NCBI GenBank assembly: GCA_023247235.1
Contig: JAHFGW010000002.1
Location: forward strand, 8,722-48,245
From: Candidatus Omnitrophota bacterium
GTDB lineage: Bacteria; Omnitrophota; Gorgyraeia; Aquiviventales; Aquiviventaceae
Reading direction: 5' to 3'
DNA length: 39,524 bases
This document shows, piece by piece, positions 30,603 through 39,524 of this stretch; the stretch's first letter is position 1; every line of letters begins with the position of its first letter. The notes beneath the pieces were generated by a model. It saw only the letters and a program-made list of their open reading frames with translations, was not told the DNA's origin and did not search any database. Made by a program: the position numbers and the translations under genes.

Positions 30603-31293
30603 CAGCGCGCCAGCGATCGAGGCCCCGGCGCGCGCGGAGCCGGTCTTGATGTGTTGGAGCGGGGGGAAAGACAGCGCCATGGCGCTGCAGGCCGCCCTCG
30701 CCGATCCGGCGCTGCGCGTCGAGGCGCTGCTCACCACCGTGACGGATGCCTATGAGCGCATCAGTATGCACGGCGTGCGCCGCGCGCTCTTACATCGGCA
30801 AGCTGCGGCCATCGGGCTGCCGGTCGAGGAGGTGCGCATCCCGACCCAGGCGTCGAATGCCCACTATGAAGAGGCCATGGGGCAGCTCCTGAATCGCTAC
30901 CGCGCGCAGGGCGTGCGCCGCGTCATTTTCGGCGACCTTTTTCTACAGGATATCCGCCGCTATCGTGAACGTCAGCTCGCCCGGCTCGGCATGGAAGGGC
31001 TCTTCCCGTTATGGTTGCGCAACACGAAGCAATTGGCGGACGGGTTCATCGCGGCGGGCTTCCGGGCCATCCTGGTGTGCGTCGATCCGCGCCAACTGCC
31101 TTCCGCGTTCTGCGGGCGGGACTTTGATGCCACCCTCCTCAGGGACCTGCCGCCTGGCGTTGACCCCTGCGGAGAGCATGGCGAATTCCACACGTTCGTC
31201 TACGAGGGGCCGATGTTTCGGCAGCCCGTGCGGGTGACCAGGGGCGAGATCGTAGAACGAGACGGGTTTTGGTTCTGCGACCTCCTGCCATGA
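30583..31293 (+). CDS. Dph6-like (diphthine-ammonia ligase family) ATP-PPase
   Basis: [41 protein letters not shown]. Confidence 0.88.
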   Translation: MQRQPSDSAPAIEAPARAEPVLMCWSGGKDSAMALQAALADPALRVEALLTTVTDAYERISMHGVRRALLHRQAAAIGLPVEEVRIPTQASNAHYEEAMGQLLNRYRAQGVRRVIFGDLFLQDIRRYRERQLARLGMEGLFPLWLRNTKQLADGFIAAGFRAILVCVDPRQLPSAFCGRDFDATLLRDLPPGVDPCGEHGEFHTFVYEGPMFRQPVRVTRGEIVERDGFWFCDLLP

Positions 31294-32216
31294 GACTCTT
31301 CGTGACGGGTGGGACTGGATTCATCGGACGGCCCCTGTGCCAGGCGCTGGTCCAGGCGGGTCACGAAGTGGCGGTCGTCACGCGCGCTCCTGAGGCTCAG
31401 CCGAGGCTCGCGCAGGGTCCAGGGATGGCGACATTCGTCTCCTGGGAACGCGGGCAATGGGAAGGCGCCTTGGCCGAGGCGAAAGGCATCATCAATCTCG
31501 CCGGGGAATCGATTGCGGCGCATCGGTGGACGCCGCGCCAGAAGCTGCGCCTCTGGGAGAGCCGGGTCGGCCTGACGCACCGGCTGATTGAGGCGCTCTC
31601 CACCTCTTCCCGCAGACCCGCCGTGCTGCTGAACGCCTCGGCGGTCGGCTACTACGGCCCGCGCGGGGATGAGGAGCTCACGGAGACGGCAGGACCTGGA
31701 CAGGATTTCCTCGGCCAGCTCTGCCAGGCCTGGGAGGCCGAGGCGCGGCGCGCCGAAGCCCTGGGCCTGCGCGTGGTGCGACTTCGTATCGGGCTCGTCT
31801 TGGCTGCCGATGGCGGGGCGTTGGCGAAGCTGCTGCCCCCCTTTCGTGCCTTTCTCGGCGGGCCGCTGGGCAGTGGACGCCAATGGTGGTCCTGGATCCA
31901 TCGCGAGGATGTCCTCGAGCTCATCCAGTGGGCCTTGGAGCACCCGGACGTGTCCGGCCCGCTCAACCTGACCGCTCCGGAGCCGGCGCGCATGCGAGAA
32001 CTCGCCGCCGCGCTCGGAGCCGCCCTCAGGCGGCCGGCATGGCTGCCGGCTCCCTCGGTGGCGCTGCGGCTTCTGTTGGGGGAAATGGCGGAGGTCTTGG
32101 TGAGCGGCCAGCGGGCCATGCCGGCTGCGGCCTTAAAGGGCGGCTATGCGTTCAAGTATCCGCATTTGCAGCATGCGCTTGCGGCTTGCCTCGCTGCACA
32201 GCAAGGCACACCATGA
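31290..32216 (+). CDS. TIGR01777-family (YfcH-like) NAD-dependent epimerase
   Basis: [55 protein letters not shown]. Confidence 0.9.
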   Translation: MRLFVTGGTGFIGRPLCQALVQAGHEVAVVTRAPEAQPRLAQGPGMATFVSWERGQWEGALAEAKGIINLAGESIAAHRWTPRQKLRLWESRVGLTHRLIEALSTSSRRPAVLLNASAVGYYGPRGDEELTETAGPGQDFLGQLCQAWEAEARRAEALGLRVVRLRIGLVLAADGGALAKLLPPFRAFLGGPLGSGRQWWSWIHREDVLELIQWALEHPDVSGPLNLTAPEPARMRELAAALGAALRRPAWLPAPSVALRLLLGEMAEVLVSGQRAMPAAALKGGYAFKYPHLQHALAACLAAQQGTP

Positions 32217-32881
32217 AGGCTGACGCCGTTTCGCACCTCGACCATCAATTGCGCACGCCGATGATGGCGATGAAGGAGACCCTGTCGATCCTATCGGATG
32301 GGCTCGTCGGGCCTCTGAATGATGAGCAACGCCGCTTCATTGAGTTGTCGCAGCGCAATTTGACTCGCGTGAACCGGTTGCTCAACGACATGATCGATCT
32401 GCTCAAGCTGGAGGCGCCGGACAGCCCGCTGCAGCGCGAGTCCGGCTCGCTGGGCCTGGTCCTGGAGTCCGTCTGCGCGAGCCTGGCGCCGCTGGCCGCC
32501 GCCAAGTCTGTGGTTATGGCTAAAACAATCCCTCAGAGGCTGCCGGCAAGCGCCTTTGATCAGCGCCGCATGACCCAGGCGCTGACCAACCTGCTCAGCC
32601 AAGCGATTGCCTGGACACCGGAGGGCGGGCGCATTATCATCGAGATACGATCCGGCGCCGGCGCCATAGAGGCTCGCATGGCCAGCTATGCGCCGGCTGG
32701 AGCCGCCGCCGAGGCAGGAGCCACCGAGCGGGCCGCGGCCGAGCTGAGCGGCTCGGGACTGGAGCTTGCCATCTCGCAACAGATCGCGGAGCTGCACCAG
32801 GGACGCATGACGCTGGACACCGAAGCGGGCGATGGAGCGGACGTCGTGCTGAGCGTCATCTTGCCGCTTCGCACGCCGTGA
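32213..32881 (+). CDS. Sensor-less histidine-kinase-like protein with intact HisKA and degenerate ATPase domain
   Basis: HLDHQLRTPMMAM H-box; NLLSQAIAWTPEGG in place of NLLxNA; no DxGxG box; SGSGLELAISQQIAELHQGRM. Confidence 0.75.
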   Translation: MKADAVSHLDHQLRTPMMAMKETLSILSDGLVGPLNDEQRRFIELSQRNLTRVNRLLNDMIDLLKLEAPDSPLQRESGSLGLVLESVCASLAPLAAAKSVVMAKTIPQRLPASAFDQRRMTQALTNLLSQAIAWTPEGGRIIIEIRSGAGAIEARMASYAPAGAAAEAGATERAAAELSGSGLELAISQQIAELHQGRMTLDTEAGDGADVVLSVILPLRTP

Positions 32882-32895
32882 ACGGAGGCGCAGGC

Positions 32896-33297
32896 ATGGA
32901 TGAAGGGAAGGCATCACAGGTGATTCTGATCGTGGATGACACGCCGGACATCATCGAGGTGCTCACGCGCCGGCTGTCGAGCTGGGGCTACCGGGTGCTC
33001 GCGGCGCACAGCGGCGAAGAGGGCATCCAGGTCGCCAGAGCACAGCGACCGGACTTGATTCTGCTGGACCACATGATGCCGAAGATGAAGGGCCGCGACG
33101 CCCTGCGCTACCTCAAAGATGACCCGCAGACGAAGGACATCCCGGTCATCTTTCTGACCGCCCTGGAGCTGCCCGACCACGTGAAAGCTGGCATGGAGCT
33201 GGGCGCCGAAGACTACATCGTCAAACCGTTCGACATGAGCGATCTCAAGGAGCGCATTACCGTGTGCCTGGCCCGTCACGCCCGCCCGGGCTCGTGA
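32896..33297 (+). CDS. Single-domain response regulator (receiver only)
   Basis: ILIVDDTPDI, LILLDHMMPKMKG, IFLTAL, YIVKPFD. Confidence 0.92.
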   Translation: MDEGKASQVILIVDDTPDIIEVLTRRLSSWGYRVLAAHSGEEGIQVARAQRPDLILLDHMMPKMKGRDALRYLKDDPQTKDIPVIFLTALELPDHVKAGMELGAEDYIVKPFDMSDLKERITVCLARHARPGS

Positions 33298-33359
33298 TCG
33301 CCGTGTAATCTGGTTTCTGCGGTCCGTTCCGTGCTGCACTATCGCCATCACATTATCCG

Positions 33360-34736
33360 ATGAGCACATCTATCCCGCCATCTTCCGCGCCCGCGGGGCG
33401 TTCGCCGGCCGCGCCGCCCCAAGGGACGGAGTCCACCTCAGCGGACGGAGCGGCCCCCACCTTTGACGCGATGGGCCTGCACCCGGAGCTCTTGCGGGCC
33501 GTCCGGGGGATGGGCTTCACGCAGCCGACGCCAATCCAGGTGCGCGCCATCCCGCCGATTCTCGCGGGCCGCGATGTGATCGGCTGCGCGCAGACCGGCA
33601 CCGGCAAGACGGCGGCGTTCGTCCTGCCCATCCTTCACCGCTTATTGCAGGCCCCCAGCCGTGGCAAGATCCGGTCGCTCATCATCGCCCCCACGCGCGA
33701 GCTGGCCCTTCAATCGGCCGAGCATATGAAGGCCTTGGGACACCACGTGCCGCTCAGGGGCGCGGCGATTTTCGGCGGCGTGCCGATGGAATTTCAGATC
33801 GCAGCGCTGCAACGGGGCGTGGACATCGTCTCGGCCACCCCCGGCCGGCTGCTGGACCATGTCTACTCCGGGCGCATTGACTTCGTCGATCTTGAGGTGT
33901 TCGTCCTGGATGAGGTTGATCGGATGCTCGACATGGGTTTCCTGCCGGATATCGAGCGGATCATCAGCCTGTTGCCCCCGAAGCGCCAGAACCTCGTCTT
34001 CTCCGCCACGATGCCGGAGCCGATTCTCCAGCTCGTGCACCGCATTCTGACCGACCCGGTGATGATCGAAATCGGCCAGCGCAGCAGCCCGGCGACCGGC
34101 GTCACGCAGGCGGTGTATCCGGTCGCGCGGCGCCAGAAACCTGAGCTGCTCGTGGCATTGGTCAAGCGCCAGCAGATGAAGTCGGTGCTCGTGTTCATGC
34201 GGACCAAGATCTATGCGGATCGCGTGGCGCAGTGGCTCCAGCAGCACGGGGTCAAAGTCTCGCTCCTGCACGGGGACCGCAGCCAGAGCCAGCGCCTGCG
34301 GGCCCTGGAGCTGTTCCGCCAGGGGCGCAGCCAGGTGATGGTGGCGACGGATATCGCGGCGCGCGGCCTGGACATCGAGGACATCAGCCACGTGATCAAC
34401 TTTGACGTCCCGGACACCGCCGACGCCTACGTCCACCGGATCGGGCGGACCGCGCGCGCCGGTGACACGGGCGATGCCTTTACGCTCATGGCGCCCGAGG
34501 AGGAGCCTTTGGTGGCCCAGATCGAGCAGGCCCTGAACCGCCAACTGCCGCGGATGACCTTGCCCGAGTTCAGCTATCAGGCAGGGCCGGCGGAACGCCA
34601 TCCTGCGCGCCACGAGCCGCGCGGTCGGCACGAGCCCCATCGGCGACCCGGCGGACAGGGCCCGCCTAGGCGGCGGGGCCAGGGAGGGCCGCAGCACGGA
34701 GGGCATCGGCCCCGGAGGGCTGGACATGGGAGTTGA
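33360..34736 (+). CDS. DEAD-box RNA helicase with basic Arg/Gly/His-rich tail
   Basis: AQTGTGKTAAFVLP, VLDEVDRMLDMGF (DEVD variant), SATMP, HRIGRTARAGDTG; tail RHEPRGRHEPHRRPGGQGPPRRRGQGG. Confidence 0.94.
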   Translation: MSTSIPPSSAPAGRSPAAPPQGTESTSADGAAPTFDAMGLHPELLRAVRGMGFTQPTPIQVRAIPPILAGRDVIGCAQTGTGKTAAFVLPILHRLLQAPSRGKIRSLIIAPTRELALQSAEHMKALGHHVPLRGAAIFGGVPMEFQIAALQRGVDIVSATPGRLLDHVYSGRIDFVDLEVFVLDEVDRMLDMGFLPDIERIISLLPPKRQNLVFSATMPEPILQLVHRILTDPVMIEIGQRSSPATGVTQAVYPVARRQKPELLVALVKRQQMKSVLVFMRTKIYADRVAQWLQQHGVKVSLLHGDRSQSQRLRALELFRQGRSQVMVATDIAARGLDIEDISHVINFDVPDTADAYVHRIGRTARAGDTGDAFTLMAPEEEPLVAQIEQALNRQLPRMTLPEFSYQAGPAERHPARHEPRGRHEPHRRPGGQGPPRRRGQGGPQHGGHRPRRAGHGS

Positions 34737-34810
34737 TCGGCTCGGCGGCGGCCGCGACGCGCTTGAACCTTGGTTGGCTCGCCGCCGAGGCCAGCGGCGT
34801 TCTTGAGCCC

Positions 34811-35308
34811 ATGCCGGCCGACCATAGCTTTGATTTGGTGTCGAAGGTCGATCTTCAGGAAGTGCGCAACGCCGTCCAGATGGCGCAAAAGGAACTGGCG
34901 ACGCGCTTTGATTTCAAAGGCACGGCCGCCGGCCTGGACTTCGAGCTCGAGCCCCCCACCCTGAAGCTGAGGGCGGACCACGAACCCCAGCTGCGCAGCG
35001 TGCGCGATGTGCTGGAATCCAAGCTGGCCAAGCGCGGCGTGCCCTTGAAGGCCTTCGTCTGGAAGGCCATGGAGCCCCTGCCCAGCGGCGGGGTGAAGCA
35101 GCAGAGCACGTTGCAACAAGGCATTTCCCCTGAGCAGGCCAAGTCGATCGCGCAGTTCGTCAGGGGGCTTGGCCTGAAGGTTCAACCGCGCATTGAAGGG
35201 CAGACCGTCCGGGTGAGCGCGCGGCAGATCGATGATCTACAAGCGGTGATCCAGGCCGTGAAGGGCAAGGACTTCGGGGCCCCATTGCAGATGGAGAACT
35301 ACCGCTGA
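34811..35308 (+). CDS. yajQ: YajQ-family nucleotide-binding protein
   Basis: HSFDLVSKVDLQEVRNAVQMAQKELATRFDFKG; VSARQIDDLQAVIQAVKGKDFGAPLQMENYR. Confidence 0.95.
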   Translation: MPADHSFDLVSKVDLQEVRNAVQMAQKELATRFDFKGTAAGLDFELEPPTLKLRADHEPQLRSVRDVLESKLAKRGVPLKAFVWKAMEPLPSGGVKQQSTLQQGISPEQAKSIAQFVRGLGLKVQPRIEGQTVRVSARQIDDLQAVIQAVKGKDFGAPLQMENYR

Positions 35309-35312
35309 GCTG

Positions 35313-36539
35313 ATGGGAACTCAGCCCAGCTGGAAGGCGCGGTGGGCGCTTGGAGCGGTTGCCCTGCTCCTCAGTTTGGGCATGGCGGAGCTCGCCTTCC
35401 GGCTCTTCTGGCTGCATCAGCTCACCATCGGCCAAGGCATTGAGCACCCGCATTTCCACCACCGTCTGCTGCCCAACACGACCTACCACTTCGCCACCGC
35501 GGAGTTCAACGTGGACATCCGGACGAACCGCTATGGGCTGCGGGGTCCGGATCCTGTCATTCCAAAGCCTCCCGGCGTCACCCGGCTCCTCATGCTCGGC
35601 GATTCCTTCACCTTCGGCTTCCCGGTCCGGGATGACCAGACCTTCTCGCACGTGATCGAGTCCGGCCTGCGCGCCCGGGGGCGCCAGGTGGAAGTGATCA
35701 ACGGGGGCGTGTCCGGGTATGCGCCGACGCTCCACTACATCTCGCTGCGCGATCAGTTCTTGGCGTTTGAACCCGATGCCGTCATCCTGTGGTACGACTT
35801 GGGGGATCTCCAGGAGGATCATTGGTTTGAGAAGAATCTCATCCGTGATGCGCAAGGCCGCGTGGTCGCCGCGCATCCGCATTATCGTGACGGCCGATTC
35901 GACTGGTGGTCGTGGCTGGTGAGCCGCAGCGCGCTGGCCAAGTGGGTGAATAACAAGCCGGTGAGTACCTACCGTAAGCTCCGCGTGCTGGGCTTCCGGC
36001 GCTATCTGAAGGTCATCGTCAGCGGCGAGCGGGCGAAGGTCGCCATCGCGAAGCTGAAAGCCAGCCAGCATGCCGCCGACTTGGGGATGCACGACCGCTT
36101 CTTGCTGGTGCGCGAAGGCGCTGATCCCGCCTCGGTCCGAGCCGCCTGGAAGGTGAGCGAGCGCTACCTCCTCATGATCCGAGACCTGCTGCGCGAGCGA
36201 GGCATCTCCTTTGCGTTGGGCATCTATCCGTACGGCATGTTGGCCGGACCCGATGAATGGGCCCATGGCCGCGTCTTCTGGGGTTTTGAGCCCGGCAGGA
36301 CCTATGACGCCAGCGGGGCACAATCCCTGCTGCATGAGTTTTGCCAGCGCGAGCGCATCCCGCTCATCGATACGTTCCAGGCATTCCAAACCGCCGCCGC
36401 CACCCAGCAGGAGAAGCTGTTCTATGACGAAGACGGCCACATGACGCCGGCAGGGCACCGGGTTCTTGCCAAGCAAGCCCTCGCCGATCACCAGCTCGTG
36501 GCCATGATGTCTCGGGGGCGCGCCCACGCCCGGCGCTAG
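35313..36539 (+). CDS. Membrane-anchored SGNH/GDSL-like hydrolase, copy 1
   Basis: N-terminal [31 protein letters not shown]. Confidence 0.75.
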   Translation: MGTQPSWKARWALGAVALLLSLGMAELAFRLFWLHQLTIGQGIEHPHFHHRLLPNTTYHFATAEFNVDIRTNRYGLRGPDPVIPKPPGVTRLLMLGDSFTFGFPVRDDQTFSHVIESGLRARGRQVEVINGGVSGYAPTLHYISLRDQFLAFEPDAVILWYDLGDLQEDHWFEKNLIRDAQGRVVAAHPHYRDGRFDWWSWLVSRSALAKWVNNKPVSTYRKLRVLGFRRYLKVIVSGERAKVAIAKLKASQHAADLGMHDRFLLVREGADPASVRAAWKVSERYLLMIRDLLRERGISFALGIYPYGMLAGPDEWAHGRVFWGFEPGRTYDASGAQSLLHEFCQRERIPLIDTFQAFQTAAATQQEKLFYDEDGHMTPAGHRVLAKQALADHQLVAMMSRGRAHARR

Positions 36540-36577
36540 CGCCGGGAACTCGCAACAATGCAGGCGCCGTCGCGTCC

Positions 36578-37882
36578 ATGACGCTTGACCTCCAGACCGC
36601 GGCGCAACAACCTGAGACGGCCCACGCACCGGGCCCGCGAATCGCCCGAAGGCCCGGCCTAGGGCTGAAGCTGCTCACGGTCGGACTTTCCGTCCTCGCA
36701 AGCCTCGGAGCCCTGGAGCTGGGAGTTCGCTGGTGGCGCTACCGGACGCTGTGGGGCATCCCGCAGCCGGGCGGCTATCCGGATGACATTACGTATCGCC
36801 ATCCGCGCTACCATCATCGCTACCGTCCCCACGCGCAGACCACCGAGGGCCGGGTAGATTTCCACGCGACCTACACCACCAATGCGCTGGGCCTGCGCGG
36901 CTCGCGCGAGTATGGGCCGAAACCGGCGGGGGTGCGGCGCCTGCTCATGCTCGGGGATTCCTTCACCTTCGGCATCGGCGTCAACGACGGTCAGACGTTC
37001 TCGGCCCTGCTGCAGGAGGCCATGGATGTGCGCGGCGCACCCATTGAGATCATCAACGCCGGCGTGGGCAGCTACTCGCCGATCCTGCATTACCTGACGC
37101 TGCGGGACCTCTACCTCGACTGGGCGCCGGATGCGGTGATCCTCTGGTTTGACTTCACCGACATTCAGGACGACTATGAGTATGAACCCCATCTGCTCTA
37201 TGATGCGGCGGGTCAGGCCACGGTCTGCAACCCCGACTATGTCCACGGGCATCGGGACTGGGTGGCGACTGTGCTCACGCGCAGCGCGCTGGTCAAATAC
37301 TTGCATCACAAATTGGGCGGTACGGTCCAGAGGATCCGGATGCTTGGCTGGTGGGAATATGTGCGCGCGAAGTTCCGCGGGGAGGATACCAAGCTCGCCG
37401 CGGTGCATCTGCGCGGCGGGCGACGCAGCCGGGTGGACCTGGTGGCGTACGATCGCCTGCTCATGGTCCGGGGTACGGCCAGCGCCGAGGAGCTGGACCG
37501 ATACTGGAAGCGCACCGGCGGCTATATCCTGAAGATCCGCGACCTCTTGGCGCAGCGGGGCGTGCCGCTCATCTTGGGCCTCTACCCCTCAGGCGTGCAG
37601 GTCGGTCCGGACCAATGGGGACAGGGGCGCACCTACTGGATGTTCGAACCGGGGCGCACGTACGATGATCCGCTCCCGTTTGAGTTCATTGAGCGCTTTG
37701 CGCGCGCCCAGGACATCCCAGTCATCAACACGTACCCGTCCTTCAAGGCCATGCGAGAGGAGACCTTGTTTTTGCCGATGGATGGGCATTTCAACGCCGC
37801 GGGGCATCAAGTCCTGGCGGCGCATGTGCTGCACGACCCGATCCTTGCGCAACTGCTTCGCAGATGGAGGGGAGGAGAGTAG
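36578..37882 (+). CDS. Membrane-anchored SGNH/GDSL-like hydrolase, copy 2
   Basis: N-terminal [30 protein letters not shown]; colinear with the upstream paralog. Confidence 0.75.
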   Translation: MTLDLQTAAQQPETAHAPGPRIARRPGLGLKLLTVGLSVLASLGALELGVRWWRYRTLWGIPQPGGYPDDITYRHPRYHHRYRPHAQTTEGRVDFHATYTTNALGLRGSREYGPKPAGVRRLLMLGDSFTFGIGVNDGQTFSALLQEAMDVRGAPIEIINAGVGSYSPILHYLTLRDLYLDWAPDAVILWFDFTDIQDDYEYEPHLLYDAAGQATVCNPDYVHGHRDWVATVLTRSALVKYLHHKLGGTVQRIRMLGWWEYVRAKFRGEDTKLAAVHLRGGRRSRVDLVAYDRLLMVRGTASAEELDRYWKRTGGYILKIRDLLAQRGVPLILGLYPSGVQVGPDQWGQGRTYWMFEPGRTYDDPLPFEFIERFARAQDIPVINTYPSFKAMREETLFLPMDGHFNAAGHQVLAAHVLHDPILAQLLRRWRGGE

Positions 37883-37883
37883 C

Positions 37884-38468
37884 ATGCGGCACACCGGCTG
37901 GACCGCGCTGGCGGCGATGGCCCTGTGGCTCGCCGCGCCGGATCGCGCAAACGCGAACGACACGAAGGAGAAGACCATGGACTCCGACTCATCGCAATCG
38001 AAGCTCGATGCGCCCTGGAAGACCTGTCCAATTCCAACGGATGAAGAGCTGCGACGGACGCTGACCCCCGAGCAGTACGAGGTCATGCGAAACAGCGGCA
38101 CCGAGGCGCCCTTTCGGAATGCCTATTGGGACAACCATCGCGCCGGGCTGTACGTGGACGTGGTCACCGGGGAGCCGCTCTTCAGCTCCACCGACAAGTA
38201 CGATTCCGGCACCGGATGGCCCAGCTTCACGAAGCCGGTTCACCCGGAAGGCCTCACGGCGCTCACCGACCGCAGCCATGGGATGGCCAGGACCGAAGTG
38301 CGGAGTGTGCGCAGCAATTCCCATCTGGGGCACCTCTTCGACGACGGCCCCGGGCCCACCAAGGCGCGCTACTGCATCAACTCGGCGGCCATGCGGTTTA
38401 TTCCCGTCGAGCGTCTCGAAGCCGAAGGCTATGGCGAGTATCTCAAGCTGTTCCGATCGGAGGAATGA
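37884..38468 (+). CDS. msrB: Peptide-methionine (R)-S-oxide reductase with signal peptide
   Basis: [24 protein letters not shown] leader; [37 protein letters not shown]. Confidence 0.92.
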   Translation: MRHTGWTALAAMALWLAAPDRANANDTKEKTMDSDSSQSKLDAPWKTCPIPTDEELRRTLTPEQYEVMRNSGTEAPFRNAYWDNHRAGLYVDVVTGEPLFSSTDKYDSGTGWPSFTKPVHPEGLTALTDRSHGMARTEVRSVRSNSHLGHLFDDGPGPTKARYCINSAAMRFIPVERLEAEGYGEYLKLFRSEE

Positions 38469-38474
38469 ATTCCC

Positions 38475-39524
38475 ATGCGGGTGACGAGGCGCCGTCTGCT
38501 CATGTGCGCAGCCGTGACGCTTCTTGCGGCGCCTGTCGTCTGGGTGCTGGCCAGCGCGCGCGCCCAAGACAAATTGGAGCATGTGTACGAGCGGTTGACG
38601 TTTCAAGTGATCGCGGACCGGGTCATCCAGGGGCGCTCGGAGCCTCAAGCAGCCCTCAGCAAGCTGTTGGAGTATGTGCATCTGCAGGTCGTGTCGCCTC
38701 CGAACGACGCGCGGACCGGTGATTTAGCCCATCCCCTCGATATCCTGGCCGTGGGACGCGGCTATTGCGACCAGCAGGCGAATGTGTTCGCTCAGTTGGC
38801 ACGGACGATCCCGGTAGATGTCCAGATGACGTTTCTGCATGACGCAAGCGGCGCCTCGCCCCATTCGGTCGCCGAGGTGTATCTAGACGGCGCCTGGCGG
38901 GTGGTCGATCCACTGCTTGGTGTTCCGATCCTGAATCACGAGGGAGCCCTTGCCACGCGAGAGGAGCTGGCGCGTGATCCCGCGCTGCTGACGGAACTCC
39001 CCCAGCTGGATGCGCTGCGGCGCCTTGATTCCCCGGACACGTTTTCCAAGACCGTGGAGCTGTACCAACATCCGGCCACAGTGTTCAACACCTGGCGCGG
39101 CCGGCGCAAGGCCTGGCTAAGCCGCCTGCCAACGCCCGCCCAGCGGGGATTGGTAGGCGTACTGCAGTCGTTGTCCTTCGCCCTGCCCACCTTTGGCAGG
39201 GAGCTTTCGCCGTCGGAGCGCCTACTGTTGCGCGCGCGCCACTACGGGCTGCTGAACCGGTTTCGGGCCGCCGCACGCACGTACGCGCAGCTTCTGGCAC
39301 GATCGGATCAACCTGGGCTCAGGCAGGAGGCTCGGTACTTCTCAGGACGCCTCTTGGCACGGCAGGGACGGTCGGCGGAGGCCCTGCAGGCCTTCCAAGA
39401 CGCCTTGAGCGAGGATCCCTCAGGACCCTGGAGCCCGTTCGTCTATCGTGCCATCGGCAAACTCTACGAAGACATGGCGGAGCCTGCCTCGGCGGTCGAA
39501 GCGTACCGCCGCAGCATCGGGCTG
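38475..39524 (+). CDS. Exported transglutaminase-like protein with C-terminal TPR-like repeats, 3' partial
   Basis: Open frame to window end (absent from ORF track); signal-like MRVTRRRLLMCAAVTLLAAPVVWVLASARA; GRGYCDQQANVFAQLAR, PHSVAEVYLDGAWRVVDP. Confidence 0.75.
   Translation, partial: MRVTRRRLLMCAAVTLLAAPVVWVLASARAQDKLEHVYERLTFQVIADRVIQGRSEPQAALSKLLEYVHLQVVSPPNDARTGDLAHPLDILAVGRGYCDQQANVFAQLARTIPVDVQMTFLHDASGASPHSVAEVYLDGAWRVVDPLLGVPILNHEGALATREELARDPALLTELPQLDALRRLDSPDTFSKTVELYQHPATVFNTWRGRRKAWLSRLPTPAQRGLVGVLQSLSFALPTFGRELSPSERLLLRARHYGLLNRFRAAARTYAQLLARSDQPGLRQEARYFSGRLLARQGRSAEALQAFQDALSEDPSGPWSPFVYRAIGKLYEDMAEPASAVEAYRRSIGL

Noticed and set aside
35160-36629. 489-aa antisense ORF opposite SGNH copy 1
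   Set aside because: Opposite a gene with clear SGNH motifs; no domain recognised.

Overview
GC-rich bacterial chromosomal window (about 39.5 kb), densely coded and mostly on the + strand. The taxon cannot be fixed from sequence alone; the content looks like an uncultivated anaerobe. Recognisable genes: a cysteine-desulfurase-family protein (5' partial), archaeal-type phosphoglycerate mutase, leucyl aminopeptidase, folE, a CbiX-like protein, thiC, class I fructose-bisphosphate aldolase, two complete 2-oxoacid:ferredoxin oxidoreductase (OFOR) pairs separated by a Rieske protein and a PP-loop protein, an aspartase/fumarase, a tRNA cluster (Arg, Lys, Leu, Gly), ptsN-yvcK-ptsH-ptsI, a nucleotidyltransferase, metK, ahcY, lptG/lptF/comF on the - strand, a YyaL-type protein, a Dph6-like ATPase, a TIGR01777 epimerase, a degenerate histidine kinase with a response regulator, a DEAD-box helicase, yajQ, two tandem SGNH-like proteins, an exported MsrB and an exported transglutaminase/TPR protein. 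The most interesting non-coding signal is three intergenic inverted-repeat elements (11288-11422, 26313-26408, 27522-27612). Each arm is about five heptanucleotide repeats. The heptad sequence differs completely between elements, but the two arms of one element match, and the period (7), arm length (about 35 nt) and gene-abutting placement are conserved. Two of the three also share an inner heptad, TAAGAGC. Other leads: three related perfect hairpins in the tRNA cluster, a homing-endonuclease-like ORF wedged between two tRNAs and reading through tRNA-Lys, tandem tRNA-Leu 5' fragments, a cysteine desulfurase homolog whose PLP-lysine position is Gln, and an ATPase-degenerate histidine kinase.
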